Positions 25,065-35,448 of a DNA stretch of 64,000 bases are shown here, piece after piece. This DNA is from an uncultured beta proteobacterium (GTDB taxonomy: Bacteria > Pseudomonadota > Gammaproteobacteria > Burkholderiales > Burkholderiaceae_C). The stretch lies in NCBI GenBank assembly GCA_903828665.1, contig CAIKMZ010000084.1, positions 50,074 through 114,073 on the forward strand. The letters are read 5' to 3'. A program made the position numbers and the translations under genes. The notes beneath the pieces were generated by a model. The model saw only the letters and a list, made by a program, of their open reading frames with translations. It was not told where the DNA came from and ran no database searches. Numbering within the stretch: the stretch's first letter is position 1; every line of letters starts with the position of its first letter.

Positions 25065-25166
25065 GATGGGGGCTCCTAAAAATTAAAGAGTGGGCTGCGC
25101 GACGCAAGCCCACTCTGCGGAACTCAAGCCGCGCCCGCAGGCGCGAAACCGGAGCAGTTTAAAGTC

Positions 25167-25940
25167 TTACTTGACATCCTTCCAGTAAGCGGCATTGAGC
25201 CGCCAAGTGCAGAAAGTCAGCACGCCCAGAAACAGCAGAACCCAGACACCGATGCGCACACGCTTGTTCTGGGCCGGCTCGCCCATCCACTGCAGGTAAC
25301 CAACCAGGTCGCCAATCGCTTCGTCGTATTGCGTGGCCGTCATGCTGCCCGGTGTCTCCTGCGTCCAGCCCTTGAGCACGTGCACAGCGGCACCGTGTTC
25401 CTGGACCTCTTCGAAGACCGGCCGGCGCACGCCCTGCAGTTGCCACAGCACATGCGGCATCGCCACGTTCGGGAACACCAGATTGTTCCAGCCGCTGGGC
25501 TTGGTCTCGTCGCGGTAGAAGGTGCGCAGGTAGGTGTACAGATAATCGGCGCCCGTGCCATTGGCGCCGGCGCGCGAGCGCACCAGCACGGTCAGGTCGG
25601 GCGGATTGACGCCGAACCAGGCCTTGGCCTGCTGCGGGTCGATCGCGGACTTCATGGTGTCGCCCAACTTGCCGTTGGTCACGAGCAGGTTGTCCTTGAC
25701 CTGCTCCTGCGTCAGGCCGATGTCCTGCAGGCGATTGAAGCGCATGAAGGCGGCCGAGTGGCAGTTGAGGCAGTAGTTGACAAACAGCTTCGCGCCATTT
25801 TGCAGCGCTGCCATGTCGTTGGTCTTGTTGGGCGCCTTGTCCCAGGCCGGTCCGCCGGTGTTGGCCTGCGCACCCAGAGTCAAGCCAAAGGCCAGCGCCA
25901 GGCCGACGATGATTTTGTTGGTGAAACCCATGGTTTTCAT
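25167..25940 (-). CDS. petC: Cytochrome c1
   Basis: Signal peptide, CLNCH heme site, C-terminal TM anchor. Confidence 0.94.
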   Translation of the reverse strand: MKTMGFTNKIIVGLALAFGLTLGAQANTGGPAWDKAPNKTNDMAALQNGAKLFVNYCLNCHSAAFMRFNRLQDIGLTQEQVKDNLLVTNGKLGDTMKSAIDPQQAKAWFGVNPPDLTVLVRSRAGANGTGADYLYTYLRTFYRDETKPSGWNNLVFPNVAMPHVLWQLQGVRRPVFEEVQEHGAAVHVLKGWTQETPGSMTATQYDEAIGDLVGYLQWMGEPAQNKRVRIGVWVLLFLGVLTFCTWRLNAAYWKDVK

Positions 25941-25954
25941 GATGTGTTGTCCGT

Positions 25955-27355
25955 TCAATGCGCCGCGAACACGACACGATCGGGCACCGGCTTGGACGTT
26001 CCGATACGACTCCACCACGGCATCAGAATGAAGAAGCCGAAGTAGAACAGGGTTCCCAACTGGGCCACGCGCCCGCCGATCGCCGAAGGCGGCTGCGTGC
26101 CGAGGTAACCGAGCACCAAGAAGTTGATGACGAAAACCGCGTACAGGTACTTGTGCCAGTCGGGCCGGTAGCGGATCGACTTGACCGCGCTGTTGTCCAG
26201 CCAGGGCAGAAAGAACAGGGTCACCACGCCACCGCCCATCGCCACCACACCCCAGAACTTGGCATCAATGGCCAGCATCATGGCCGCCACCGCGAGCGCC
26301 CCGATGGCGATCACGCCCTTGAACACCACCGGCATTCTGATCTTCAGCACGGCAACCGCCGCACCGCCCAGCACGCAGGCGATCAGCACGTACATCATCT
26401 CGCTGGTGACGGCGCGCAGCAGGGAGTAGAACGGCGTGAAGTACCAGACCGGCGCGATGTGCAGCGGCGTCTGGAACGGGTTGGCCGGAATGAAGTTGTT
26501 GTACTCGAGGAAATAGCCGCCCATTTCCGGCGCGAAGAAGATGATCGCGCAGAACACCATCAGGAAGGCGCTGACGGCGAAGATGTCGTGCACCGTGTAG
26601 TAAGGATGGAACGGGATGCCGTCGATCGGAATGCCGTCTGCGCCCTTGTTGGCCTTGATCTCGATGCCGTCGGGGTTGAGCGAGCCGACTTCATGCAGCG
26701 CAATGATGTGCGCCACGACCAGGCCGACCAGCACCAGCGGCACGGCGATGACGTGGAAGCTGAAGAAGCGGTTCAGCGTGGCGTCGCCCACCACGAAATC
26801 TCCGCGGATCAGCAGCGCCAGATCGGGGCCGATGAAGGGAACGGCGGAAAACAGGTTCACGATCACCTGCGCGCCCCAATAGGACATCTGGCCCCAGGGC
26901 AGCAGATAGCCCATGAAGGCTTCGGCCATCAGGGCCAGGAAGATCGCGCAGCCGAAGATCCAGACCAGTTCGCGCGGCTTGCGGTAGCTGCCGTACAGGA
27001 GGCCGCGGAACATGTGCAGATAAACCACCGCAAAGAAGGCCGACGCGCCGGTGGAGTGCATGTAGCGGATCAGCCAGCCCCAGGGCACGTCGCGCATGAT
27101 GTACTCGACCGAGCCAAAGGCCAGTGCCGCCTCGGGCTTGTAGTGCATCACGAGGAAGATGCCGGTGACCAGTTGAATCACCAGCACCAGCAGCGAGAGC
27201 ACGCCGAAGATGTACCAAAAGTTGAAATTCTTGGCGACGTAATACTCGCTCATGTGGTCGCGAAACAGCTTGGACAGCGGGAAACGGTTGTCAACCCAGT
27301 TGAGCAACTTGGCGCCGGCGGCGGCGTTCGGGGAAATTTCGTGGAATTCAGCCAT
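25955..27355 (-). CDS. petB: Cytochrome b
   Basis: Starts MAEFHEISPN; multi-TM cytochrome b, PEW-region equivalent FAPEMGGY/PVWYFTPFYSLLRA. Confidence 0.95.
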   Translation of the reverse strand: MAEFHEISPNAAAGAKLLNWVDNRFPLSKLFRDHMSEYYVAKNFNFWYIFGVLSLLVLVIQLVTGIFLVMHYKPEAALAFGSVEYIMRDVPWGWLIRYMHSTGASAFFAVVYLHMFRGLLYGSYRKPRELVWIFGCAIFLALMAEAFMGYLLPWGQMSYWGAQVIVNLFSAVPFIGPDLALLIRGDFVVGDATLNRFFSFHVIAVPLVLVGLVVAHIIALHEVGSLNPDGIEIKANKGADGIPIDGIPFHPYYTVHDIFAVSAFLMVFCAIIFFAPEMGGYFLEYNNFIPANPFQTPLHIAPVWYFTPFYSLLRAVTSEMMYVLIACVLGGAAVAVLKIRMPVVFKGVIAIGALAVAAMMLAIDAKFWGVVAMGGGVVTLFFLPWLDNSAVKSIRYRPDWHKYLYAVFVINFLVLGYLGTQPPSAIGGRVAQLGTLFYFGFFILMPWWSRIGTSKPVPDRVVFAAH

Positions 27356-27366
27356 GCTAGTGGTCC

Positions 27367-27981
27367 TCAGGCCTTCTGATCGTCGCCGATGAGCAACTTG
27401 GTATCGGAGAGATACATGTGAGCCGGGACCTGAAGATTGTCCGGTGCGGGTTTGTTCTTGAAGACGCGTCCGGCCAGATCGAAGGTGGAGCCGTGGCACG
27501 GGCAGAAGAAGCCGCCCTGCCAGTCATCCGGCAACGAGGGCTGCGGGCCGGGCGTGAACTTGTCCGATGGCGAGCAGCCCAAATGGGTGCAAATGCCGAC
27601 CACCACCAGGTATTCGGGCTTGATCGAACGGCTGGCGTTGCGCGCATAGGCCGGTGCCTGCTCGTCAGGCTTGCGCTCCGACTTGGGATCGGCCACCTGT
27701 CCATCGAGCTTGGCCAGGGCGGCGAGCTGTTCCGGCGTGCGGCGCACGATCCAGACCGGCTTGCCGCGCCATTCGACCGTCATCTTTTCGCCCGGCTTGA
27801 GCGCGGAAATGTCGGCTTCGACCGGCGCGCCGGCGGCTTTGGCCTTTTCAGAAGGCTGGAAACTGCTGACGAAAGGTACTGCGGCAGCAATGCCGCCAGC
27901 AGCACCGACGCAACTGGATGCGATCAGCCAGGTCCGCTTGCTGGTGTCGATCTGGCCGTGGTCGGCAAGTGTCTCAGTCAT
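27367..27981 (-). CDS. petA: Ubiquinol-cytochrome c reductase Rieske iron-sulfur subunit
   Basis: CTHLGC...CPCHGS Rieske motifs; start MTETLADHG. Confidence 0.96.
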   Translation of the reverse strand: MTETLADHGQIDTSKRTWLIASSCVGAAGGIAAAVPFVSSFQPSEKAKAAGAPVEADISALKPGEKMTVEWRGKPVWIVRRTPEQLAALAKLDGQVADPKSERKPDEQAPAYARNASRSIKPEYLVVVGICTHLGCSPSDKFTPGPQPSLPDDWQGGFFCPCHGSTFDLAGRVFKNKPAPDNLQVPAHMYLSDTKLLIGDDQKA

Positions 27982-28141
27982 GGGAATTCTCAATGAAAAA
28001 CATCGCAACGGGGGGTAAGCTAGGATCGGCGATTGTAGCTGAGGCTCCAGAAATCAGCAGGGCGGCGCCACGCGGCGCTTGCGCAAGCGCCGGCATCTGG
28101 TCAATACTTCAACCCTTTTTGTTCGGACAGGAGTTTTCAAC

Positions 28142-28579
28142 ATGACAATCGCACAAGAGTTCAAGGAGTTTGCCGTCAAGGGCAATGTGATGGACCTGGC
28201 CGTCGGCGTCATCATTGGCGGGGCTTTCGGCAAGATCGTCGAGTCCGTGGTCGGCGACCTGATCATGCCGCTGGTATCGGCCATTGTCGGCAAGATTGAT
28301 TTCTCCAACCTCTTCATCGTGCTCGGAACACCCCCGGCCGGCAGCGCCATGACGCTCGATGCCTTGAAGAAGGCCGGCATTCCGGTCTTCGCCTACGGCA
28401 ACTTCATCACGGTGGCGGTCAATTTTGCGATCCTGGCCTTCATCATCTTCATGATGGTCAAGCAGATCAACCGCATGAAGAAGGAAGCCCCGCCCGCACC
28501 GGCCGTGCCGGCTGCGCCTGCTGCACCGGCCGAAGACGTGCTGCTGCTGCGCGAGATCCGCGACAGCCTCAAGAAATAG
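28142..28579 (+). CDS. mscL: Large-conductance mechanosensitive channel MscL
   Basis: [33 protein letters not shown]..., 145 aa. Confidence 0.97.
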   Translation: MTIAQEFKEFAVKGNVMDLAVGVIIGGAFGKIVESVVGDLIMPLVSAIVGKIDFSNLFIVLGTPPAGSAMTLDALKKAGIPVFAYGNFITVAVNFAILAFIIFMMVKQINRMKKEAPPAPAVPAAPAAPAEDVLLLREIRDSLKK

Positions 28580-29621
28580 ACTGCTGCGCGCAGAGCTGGC
28601 GCGCCACGCGGATCGCGGCAATTAGGCTGGCCGCATCGGCCTGGCCGGTGCCGGCAATGTCGAAGGCCGTGCCGTGATCGGGGCTGGTGCGCACCAGCGG
28701 CAGGCCCAGCGTCACGTTGACGCCGGTCTCGACACCCAAGTACTTCACCGGGATCAATCCCTGGTCGTGGTACATCGCCAGCACCACGTCGAACTCACCG
28801 GGCTGCGTGCCCTTGGCACGCGCCCGCATGAACACGGTGTCCGGCGCAAAAGGGCCGCTCGCCAGCACGCCCCGTGTACACGCGGCCGCAATCGCCGGCA
28901 CAATGATGTCGATCTCCTCGCGCCCGAACAGACCACCCTCGCCGGCATGAGGGTTGATACCGGCCACCGCAATCTTCGGCGCGCGCCCCAAGATGGCGCT
29001 CAAGGACTCGTGCGCGATGACCAGGGTCTGCAGCACCTGATCAAAGGTCACGGCTTCGATCGCGTCGCGCAGCGCGACATGGATGCTGACCAGCACCACG
29101 CGCAGTTCGTCATTGGCCAGCATCATGCGCACCGGCATCTGCGAGAGCGGCTTGCCGGTGTGGGCTGCGGCGAGGGACTGCAGCATTTCGGTGTGACCGG
29201 GGAAGTCGGCGTACGGCGCACCGGACAGGGCCAGCGCCTCCTTGTGCAAGGGCGCCGTCACGAGCGCCGCAACCTCCCGGCGCAGCGCCGCCTGCGCCGC
29301 CCAGACCACGCAGTCGCCAGCGAGCCGGCCGGCCTCGGCGCTCAGCCGCCCGGGCGGCAATGGCTGCGACAGGCGGCCGACCTGCAGCAACGGCAGACAG
29401 CGTGGCGGCATGTTCAGCGCCTGGGCCTCTGTGTCGATCAGGGCCACCGGCAACGCGATGCCACCGGCGCCAATCCATTGCGCGGCGCGGCGCAGCGTCG
29501 CCAGGTCACCCACCACAAAGCAGCCGCTTGTGAGTTCCGGCGCATCGCGAAAGGCCTTGACGATGATTTCCGGGCCGATCCCGGCGGCGTCTCCCATGGT
29601 GATGGCAATTGGTTTATTCAT
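28569..29621 (-). CDS. pdxA: 4-hydroxythreonine-4-phosphate dehydrogenase
   Basis: [20 protein letters not shown]..., [16 protein letters not shown]. Confidence 0.96.
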   Translation of the reverse strand: MNKPIAITMGDAAGIGPEIIVKAFRDAPELTSGCFVVGDLATLRRAAQWIGAGGIALPVALIDTEAQALNMPPRCLPLLQVGRLSQPLPPGRLSAEAGRLAGDCVVWAAQAALRREVAALVTAPLHKEALALSGAPYADFPGHTEMLQSLAAAHTGKPLSQMPVRMMLANDELRVVLVSIHVALRDAIEAVTFDQVLQTLVIAHESLSAILGRAPKIAVAGINPHAGEGGLFGREEIDIIVPAIAAACTRGVLASGPFAPDTVFMRARAKGTQPGEFDVVLAMYHDQGLIPVKYLGVETGVNVTLGLPLVRTSPDHGTAFDIAGTGQADAASLIAAIRVARQLCAQQSIS

Positions 29622-29623
29622 GC

Positions 29624-30382
29624 TCAGGCCGGGTTCTCGATGTCGATGAATTCGTGCGCCAGTCCGAGTTGCGCCGCCACGTGCGCGGCGACGGCCGGCG
29701 CGCCATAGCGCTCGCTGGCGTGGTGGCCGCAGGCCAGGAACGCCACACCGCATTCGCGCGCGTAATGCGCCTGCGGCTCGGAAATTTCACCCGTGATGTA
29801 GGCATCGGCGCCGGCGGCGATCGCGGCTTCGAAATAAGCCTGCGCGCCACCGCTGCACCAGGCGATGGTGCGGATCGGGCGCGGCGCCGCTTCGACCAGC
29901 GTGACGCTGCGGCCGAGCCGGGCGGCCACATGCTCGCGCAGGGCCTGCGCCGTGCCGAAGGCCAGGCCGGCCTGCGGCTTGCCGAGAAAACCCAGATCCT
30001 GCTCGCCAAAGCGCGACTGCCCCTGCAAGCCAAGCTTAAGCCCCAGTTGCGCGTTGTTGCCGAGCTCCGGGTGCGCGTCCAGCGGCAGATGGTAGGCAAT
30101 GAGGTTGATGTTGTGCGCGAGCAGCAGGGCCAGTCGCTGTTTCATCCAGCCGGTGACACAGCCATCCTGGCCGCGCCAGAACAGACCGTGGTGCACGAAG
30201 ATCGTGTCCGCCCGCGCAGCGATGGCGGCCTCGATCAGGGCGCGGCTCGCGGTCACGCCGGAAACGATTCTGGAGACGGCCGCGCGACCCTCGACCTGCA
30301 GGCCGTTCGGTCCGTAATCACGGAATCGTTCGGGTTGCAGCAGGGCATCGAAGGTCTGCAAAAGCTCGGTGCGATCAATCAT
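29624..30382 (-). CDS. Nif3-like dinuclear metal centre hexameric protein
   Basis: NGLQVEGR...FVHHGLFW...GEISEPQAHYARE. Confidence 0.92.
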   Translation of the reverse strand: MIDRTELLQTFDALLQPERFRDYGPNGLQVEGRAAVSRIVSGVTASRALIEAAIAARADTIFVHHGLFWRGQDGCVTGWMKQRLALLLAHNINLIAYHLPLDAHPELGNNAQLGLKLGLQGQSRFGEQDLGFLGKPQAGLAFGTAQALREHVAARLGRSVTLVEAAPRPIRTIAWCSGGAQAYFEAAIAAGADAYITGEISEPQAHYARECGVAFLACGHHASERYGAPAVAAHVAAQLGLAHEFIDIENPA

Positions 30383-30532
30383 GGCGGCGGTGAATGGGGG
30401 GACGCGTTCATCAAGGGCGGTATGCCGTGCCCGATTGTCGGCCAATTCCGCGCCGCGGCGCGCAAGCAGACCGGGCGGCGCCTACAATTTGGGCACCGGC
30501 TGCTTGGCCGCTGTGTCGATATGGCGTTCGCA

Positions 30533-31681
30533 ATGAAACGTTTCTGGTTGTTGTTCTCGCAAACGGTCACCATCCTGCTGGCGGCCTGTTTCGTCGTCGG
30601 CACGCTCAAGCCCGACTGGCTCGCAAACCGGGGCGCGCGCAGCGGCACAGTGGCCTTGCTGGAGGCGCCGGCCGGCAGCAACAGCGGCGGCGCCGCGCCA
30701 CCCGGCAGTTTCCGTCTGGCGGCGCAGAAGGCATCGGCAGCGGTGGTCAGCATCAACACCAGCAAGGCCGCCAAGAACCGGCCGCGCAGCAACGACCCCT
30801 GGTTCAACTTCTTCTTCGGCGAGCAGGGAAACGAGCCGCAGATCGGCCTGGGCAGCGGCGTGATCGTCAGCGCGAGCGGCTACATCCTGACCAACAACCA
30901 CGTGGTCGAGAACGCCGACGAGATCGAGGTCAGCCTCAACGACAGCCGGCATGCGCGCGCCAAGGTCATCGGCACGGATCCCGATTCCGACCTCGCAGTG
31001 CTCAAGATCGAGCTCGACCGGCTGCCCGTCATCGTGCTGGGCAACTCCGATTCGCTGCAGGTGGGCGATCAGGTGCTGGCCATCGGCAACCCGTTCGGCG
31101 TCGGCCAGACGGTCACCAGCGGCATCGTCAGCGCGCTCGGGCGCAACCAGCTCGGCATCAACACCTTCGAGAACTTCATCCAGACCGACGCCGCCATCAA
31201 TCCCGGCAATTCCGGTGGCGCCCTGGTCGACACCAGCGGCAACCTGATGGGCATCAACACCGCCATCTACTCGCGCTCCGGCGGCAGCATGGGCATCGGC
31301 TTTGCCATTCCGGTGGCCACGGCCAAGCTCGTGATGGAGGGCATCGTGAAGGACGGCCAGGTCACGCGCGGCTGGATCGGCGTCGAACCGAGCGACCTGT
31401 CGCCCGAACTGGCCGAAACCTTCGGCATCAAGGCGGATGCGGGGGTCATCATCACCGGCGTCATGCAGAACGGTCCGGCGGCCAAGGCGGGCATCCGCCC
31501 GGGTGATGTCATCGTGCAGGTCGCGGACAAGCCGGTCAACAGCGTGTCCGAACTGCTGTCCGGTGTTGCGGCGCTCAAACCGGGCAAGACGGCGCGCTTT
31601 GGCCTGTTGCGCCGCGAGCAGAAGATCGAGCTCGACGTCGTCCCCGGCGTTCGACCCAAACCACGCCAGCCCGCGCAGTAG
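30533..31681 (+). CDS. Periplasmic Do/DegQ-like serine protease with PDZ domain
   Basis: Trypsin-like triad context NNHVVENADE...NPGNSGGALVDTSGNLMG plus one C-terminal PDZ; alternative ATG at 30521. Confidence 0.93.
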   Translation: MKRFWLLFSQTVTILLAACFVVGTLKPDWLANRGARSGTVALLEAPAGSNSGGAAPPGSFRLAAQKASAAVVSINTSKAAKNRPRSNDPWFNFFFGEQGNEPQIGLGSGVIVSASGYILTNNHVVENADEIEVSLNDSRHARAKVIGTDPDSDLAVLKIELDRLPVIVLGNSDSLQVGDQVLAIGNPFGVGQTVTSGIVSALGRNQLGINTFENFIQTDAAINPGNSGGALVDTSGNLMGINTAIYSRSGGSMGIGFAIPVATAKLVMEGIVKDGQVTRGWIGVEPSDLSPELAETFGIKADAGVIITGVMQNGPAAKAGIRPGDVIVQVADKPVNSVSELLSGVAALKPGKTARFGLLRREQKIELDVVPGVRPKPRQPAQ

Positions 31682-31799
31682 ACCGCTGCGGCGCGCCAAA
31701 GGCCTTGAAATACGGGGCTTCGCCCATAATTACCGGTTTGCCGCGCCCGCTGCGCGGCTTGCTGACATCGATTCCATCTGTTAGACCTTAAAACCCAAA

Positions 31800-33779
31800 A
31801 TGACCCAACAAACCCTCTCCTTCCAGGCTGAAGTGGCCCAGCTGCTGCACCTGGTCACCCACTCGCTTTACTCCAATAAGGAAATCTTCCTGCGCGAACT
31901 GGTCTCCAACGCGTCGGACGCATGCGACAAGCTGCGTTTCGAAGCGCTCGACAACGCCACCCTGTATGAAGACGCGCCGACGCTGGAAGTGCGCGTGTCG
32001 TTCGACAAGGACGCCAAGACGCTGACCATTACCGACAACGGCATCGGCATGAGCCAGCAGGAAGCCATCGATCACCTCGGCACCATCGCCAAGAGCGGCA
32101 CCAAGGACTTCATGTCCAAGCTGACCGGCGACCAAAAGGCCAACGTGTCCGAGCAGGGGCAACTGATCGGCCAGTTCGGCGTCGGTTTCTATTCCGGCTT
32201 CATCGTGGCCGACAAGATCACGGTCGAGTCGCGCCGCGCCGGGCTCAAGGCCGAAGAAGGCGTGCGCTGGACCAGCGCCGGCGCCGGCAATTTCGTGGTC
32301 GAGACCATCACGCGCGCAGCGCGCGGCACCAGCGTCATCCTGCACCTGCGCGACGACGCCATGGACTATTGCAGCGCCTGGAAGCTCAAGAGCATCATCG
32401 CCAAATACTCCGACCACATCAGCCTGCCGATCCTGATGGAAAAGGAAGAATGGAAAGACGGCGAGCTGATCACCCCCGGTGACGAGAATGGCGGGCGCCA
32501 GCCCGGCGCCATGGTCAAGACCGGCGAATGGGAAACCGTGAACAAGGCCAACGCCATCTGGGCGCGCGCCAAGAAGGACATCAGCGCCGAGCAGTACACC
32601 GAGTTCTACAAGCAGATCAGCCACGACAACGAGGCGCCGCTGGCCTACACGCACAACCGCGTCGAAGGCAGCACCGAGTACACGCAGCTGCTCTACATCC
32701 CGGGCAAGGCGCCGTTCGACCTGTGGAACCGCGAGAAATCCGCCGGCGTCAAGCTCTACGTCAAGCGCGTCTTCATCATGGACGACGCCGAGGCGCTGCT
32801 GCCGACTTACCTGCGCTTCGTCAAGGGCGTGGTCGACTCGAGCGACCTGCCCCTGAACGTCAGCCGTGAACTGCTGCAGGAAAGCCGCGACGTCAAGGCG
32901 ATCCGCGAAGGCTGCACCAAGCGCGTGCTGGGCATGCTCGAAGACCTGGCCAAGAACAACCAAGCGCCCGCCGCGACGGAAGGCGTCACCGATGTCGTGA
33001 GCGAGGAAGACAAGGCCCAGCATGGCAAGTACGACAAGTTCTACGCCGAATTCGGCGCCGTGCTCAAGGAGGGCCTGGGCGAGGACTTCGCCAACAAGGA
33101 GCGCCTGGCCAAGCTGCTGCGCTTTGCCTCCAGCACCACGGACGGCGTGAGCGTGAGCTTCGCCGACTACAAGGCGCGCATGAAGGAAGGCCAGGAAGCG
33201 ATCTACTACATCACCGCCGACACGCTGGCCGCCGCCAAGAACAGCCCGCAGCTCGAAGTGTTCAAGAAGAAGGGCATCGAGGTCCTGCTCATGACCGACC
33301 GCGTCGACGAGTGGGCGCTGAACTACCTGCACGACTTCGACGGCACGCCGCTGCAAAGCGTGGCCAAGGGCGCTGTCGATCTGGGCAAGCTGCAGGATGA
33401 GAGCGAAAAGAAGGCGGCCGAGGAAGCCGCCGAGACCTTCAAGCCGCTGCTGGCCAAGCTCAAGGAAGCACTCAAGGACAAGGCCGAGGACGTGCGCGTC
33501 ACGACCCGCCTGGTCGATTCGCCGGCCTGCCTCGTGGTGCAGGACCACGGCATGAGCACGCAGCTCGCCCGCATGCTCAAGCAGGCCGGCCAGACCGCGC
33601 CCGAGGTCAAGCCCGTGCTCGAAGTCAACGCCGAGCACCCGCTCGTGAAGAAGCTCGAAGGCTCGGTCCACTTCAACGACCTGGCCCACATCCTGTTCGA
33701 CCAGGCGCTGCTGGCCGAAGGCGGCATGCCGGCCGACCCGGCTGCCTACGTCAAGCGCGTCAATGCACTGCTCGTCTAG
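31800..33779 (+). CDS. htpG: Molecular chaperone HtpG
   Basis: 659 aa Hsp90, [34 protein letters not shown]. Confidence 0.98.
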   Translation: MTQQTLSFQAEVAQLLHLVTHSLYSNKEIFLRELVSNASDACDKLRFEALDNATLYEDAPTLEVRVSFDKDAKTLTITDNGIGMSQQEAIDHLGTIAKSGTKDFMSKLTGDQKANVSEQGQLIGQFGVGFYSGFIVADKITVESRRAGLKAEEGVRWTSAGAGNFVVETITRAARGTSVILHLRDDAMDYCSAWKLKSIIAKYSDHISLPILMEKEEWKDGELITPGDENGGRQPGAMVKTGEWETVNKANAIWARAKKDISAEQYTEFYKQISHDNEAPLAYTHNRVEGSTEYTQLLYIPGKAPFDLWNREKSAGVKLYVKRVFIMDDAEALLPTYLRFVKGVVDSSDLPLNVSRELLQESRDVKAIREGCTKRVLGMLEDLAKNNQAPAATEGVTDVVSEEDKAQHGKYDKFYAEFGAVLKEGLGEDFANKERLAKLLRFASSTTDGVSVSFADYKARMKEGQEAIYYITADTLAAAKNSPQLEVFKKKGIEVLLMTDRVDEWALNYLHDFDGTPLQSVAKGAVDLGKLQDESEKKAAEEAAETFKPLLAKLKEALKDKAEDVRVTTRLVDSPACLVVQDHGMSTQLARMLKQAGQTAPEVKPVLEVNAEHPLVKKLEGSVHFNDLAHILFDQALLAEGGMPADPAAYVKRVNALLV

Positions 33780-33794
33780 CCAGAGGATTCCCCG

Positions 33795-34244
33795 ATGAAA
33801 ACTGTTCTGCGTTGCGCCGCCCTTGCCGCGTCTGTTCTGTGCGTTCCCATGAGCGCGTCATGGGCCGCTGATGCGGTCGCGACCGCCGCCGCCAAGGAAG
33901 CCGGCGCCGTCGTCACCGCCAGCGGCCTGGTCTATCGCTCGCTCAAGGATGGCAGCGGCGCCAGCCCGAAGGCCAGCGACAAGGTCAAGGTCCACTACCG
34001 CGGCACCTTCCCCGACGGCAAGGAGTTCGACAGCTCGTACAAGCGCAATGAGGCGATCGAATTCCCCCTCAATGGCGTGATCCCGTGCTGGACCGAAGGC
34101 GTTCAGCGCATGAAGGTCGGCGGCAAGGCCAAGCTGACCTGCCCGTCTGCAATCGCCTATGGCGAGCGCGGCGCCGGTGGTGTGATTCCGCCGAACGCCA
34201 CGCTGCTGTTTGAAGTCGAGTTGCTGGCGATCAACGGGAAGTAA
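33795..34244 (+). CDS. FKBP-type peptidyl-prolyl cis-trans isomerase with signal peptide
   Basis: VKVHYRGTFPDGKEFDSSYKRNE...YGERGAGGVIPPNATLLFEVELL. Confidence 0.94.
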   Translation: MKTVLRCAALAASVLCVPMSASWAADAVATAAAKEAGAVVTASGLVYRSLKDGSGASPKASDKVKVHYRGTFPDGKEFDSSYKRNEAIEFPLNGVIPCWTEGVQRMKVGGKAKLTCPSAIAYGERGAGGVIPPNATLLFEVELLAINGK

Positions 34245-34260
34245 TCAACGCAAGCCGGGT

Positions 34261-34334
34261 GTTGTCATTGCGGGCTGCGACCCGCAATCCAGGGCAGCGT
34301 CGCATGGATCCCGGGTCAAGCCCGGGATGACAAC
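34261..34334. repeat. 74-bp palindromic intergenic repeat with 8-bp terminal arms
   Basis: GTTGTCAT...ATGACAAC perfect ends, internal hairpins GCGGG/CCCGC and CCCGGG/CCCGGG; related half element at 39783-39812. Confidence 0.75.
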
Positions 34335-34370
34335 CGTGGCGCGCGATGTCGAAGGCGAGCTTGCGGTCTG

Positions 34371-35426
34371 TCAAACTACCAACGGCTCTTCCTGCATCGC
34401 TTCCATCTGCTCTTCGAGCATCTGCACTTGGCCCTGCCAATAATCGCTGGAGCCGAACCAGGGGAAGTTGATGGGAAAGGTCGGGTCGCTCCAGCGCCGC
34501 GCCAACCAGGCGCTGTAGTGGATCAGGCGCAGCGTGCGCAGCGGCTCGATCAGCGCGAGTTCGCGCCGGTCAAATTCGCGGAACTGCTCGTAGCCGTCGA
34601 CCAGCGCTCCGAGCTGGCGCGTGCGTTGGCTGCGGTCGCCGCTGAGCAGCATCCAAAGGTCCTGCACTGCCGGGCCCGTGCGCGCGTCATCCAGATCGAC
34701 AAAATGCGGCCCCGGCCCCAAGCTGGCATGCGACTCCAGCGGCGTCCACAGGATATTGCCGGGGTGGCAATCGCCATGCAGGCGCAGGCGCCGGATCGGT
34801 GCGCTGTCCCGGTCCTGCTCGCCTGCAACACCGCTCACGCTCGGGTGGTGGGCGATCAGGTCAAGCGCCTGCTGCGAAGCCTTGGCCCACGCTGACTGGA
34901 CGTCGAGCGGCACCTGATCATGGGCCAGCAGCCAGTCGCGCGAATCGACACCAAAGCTTTGCAGGTCCAACGCCGGCCGGTGCGCGAAAGGCCGCGCCGC
35001 GCCGACCGTGTGAATGCGCGCCAGAAAGCGGCCGATCCACTCCAGCACGTCGGGGTCATCTAGCTCGGGCGCGCGCCCGCCGCGGCTCGGGCTGACGCTG
35101 AAGGCAAAGCCGCCGAAATGATGCAGCGTGCCGCCGTTGAGCGTCAGCGGCCCGACCACCGGGATCTCGGCCGCCATCAACTCGGCCGAGAACGCGTGCT
35201 CCTCCAGAATCTGCGCCTCGCTCCAGCGATCGGGCCGGTAGAACTTGGCGATCACCGCATCACCCTCCTCCAGATGCAACTGATAGACGCGGTTCTCGTA
35301 GGAACTCAGGGCCAGCTGGCGCCCGTCGCCAAACAGCCCAACGCTGGCCAGCGCGTCCATGACCAGATCGGGCGTGAGGGACTCGAACGCGTGCCGCGCC
35401 GGTGCAGAGGAAGAATCAATGACCAT
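34371..35426 (-). CDS. srkA: Stress response Ser/Thr kinase SrkA (YihE/RdoA)
   Basis: YENRVYQLHLEEGDAVIAKFYRPDRWSEAQILEEH, LHGDCHPGNILW, FVDLDDARTGPAVQDLWML. Confidence 0.92.
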   Translation of the reverse strand: MVIDSSSAPARHAFESLTPDLVMDALASVGLFGDGRQLALSSYENRVYQLHLEEGDAVIAKFYRPDRWSEAQILEEHAFSAELMAAEIPVVGPLTLNGGTLHHFGGFAFSVSPSRGGRAPELDDPDVLEWIGRFLARIHTVGAARPFAHRPALDLQSFGVDSRDWLLAHDQVPLDVQSAWAKASQQALDLIAHHPSVSGVAGEQDRDSAPIRRLRLHGDCHPGNILWTPLESHASLGPGPHFVDLDDARTGPAVQDLWMLLSGDRSQRTRQLGALVDGYEQFREFDRRELALIEPLRTLRLIHYSAWLARRWSDPTFPINFPWFGSSDYWQGQVQMLEEQMEAMQEEPLVV

Positions 35427-35448
35427 GCGCGCATTGTCGCGCTTATGT

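Noticed and set aside
31788-33689. 633-aa antisense ORF opposite htpG
   Set aside because: GC-rich mirror frame; composition is low-complexity (V/L/H/Q/G-rich) and the sense strand is an unambiguous htpG.
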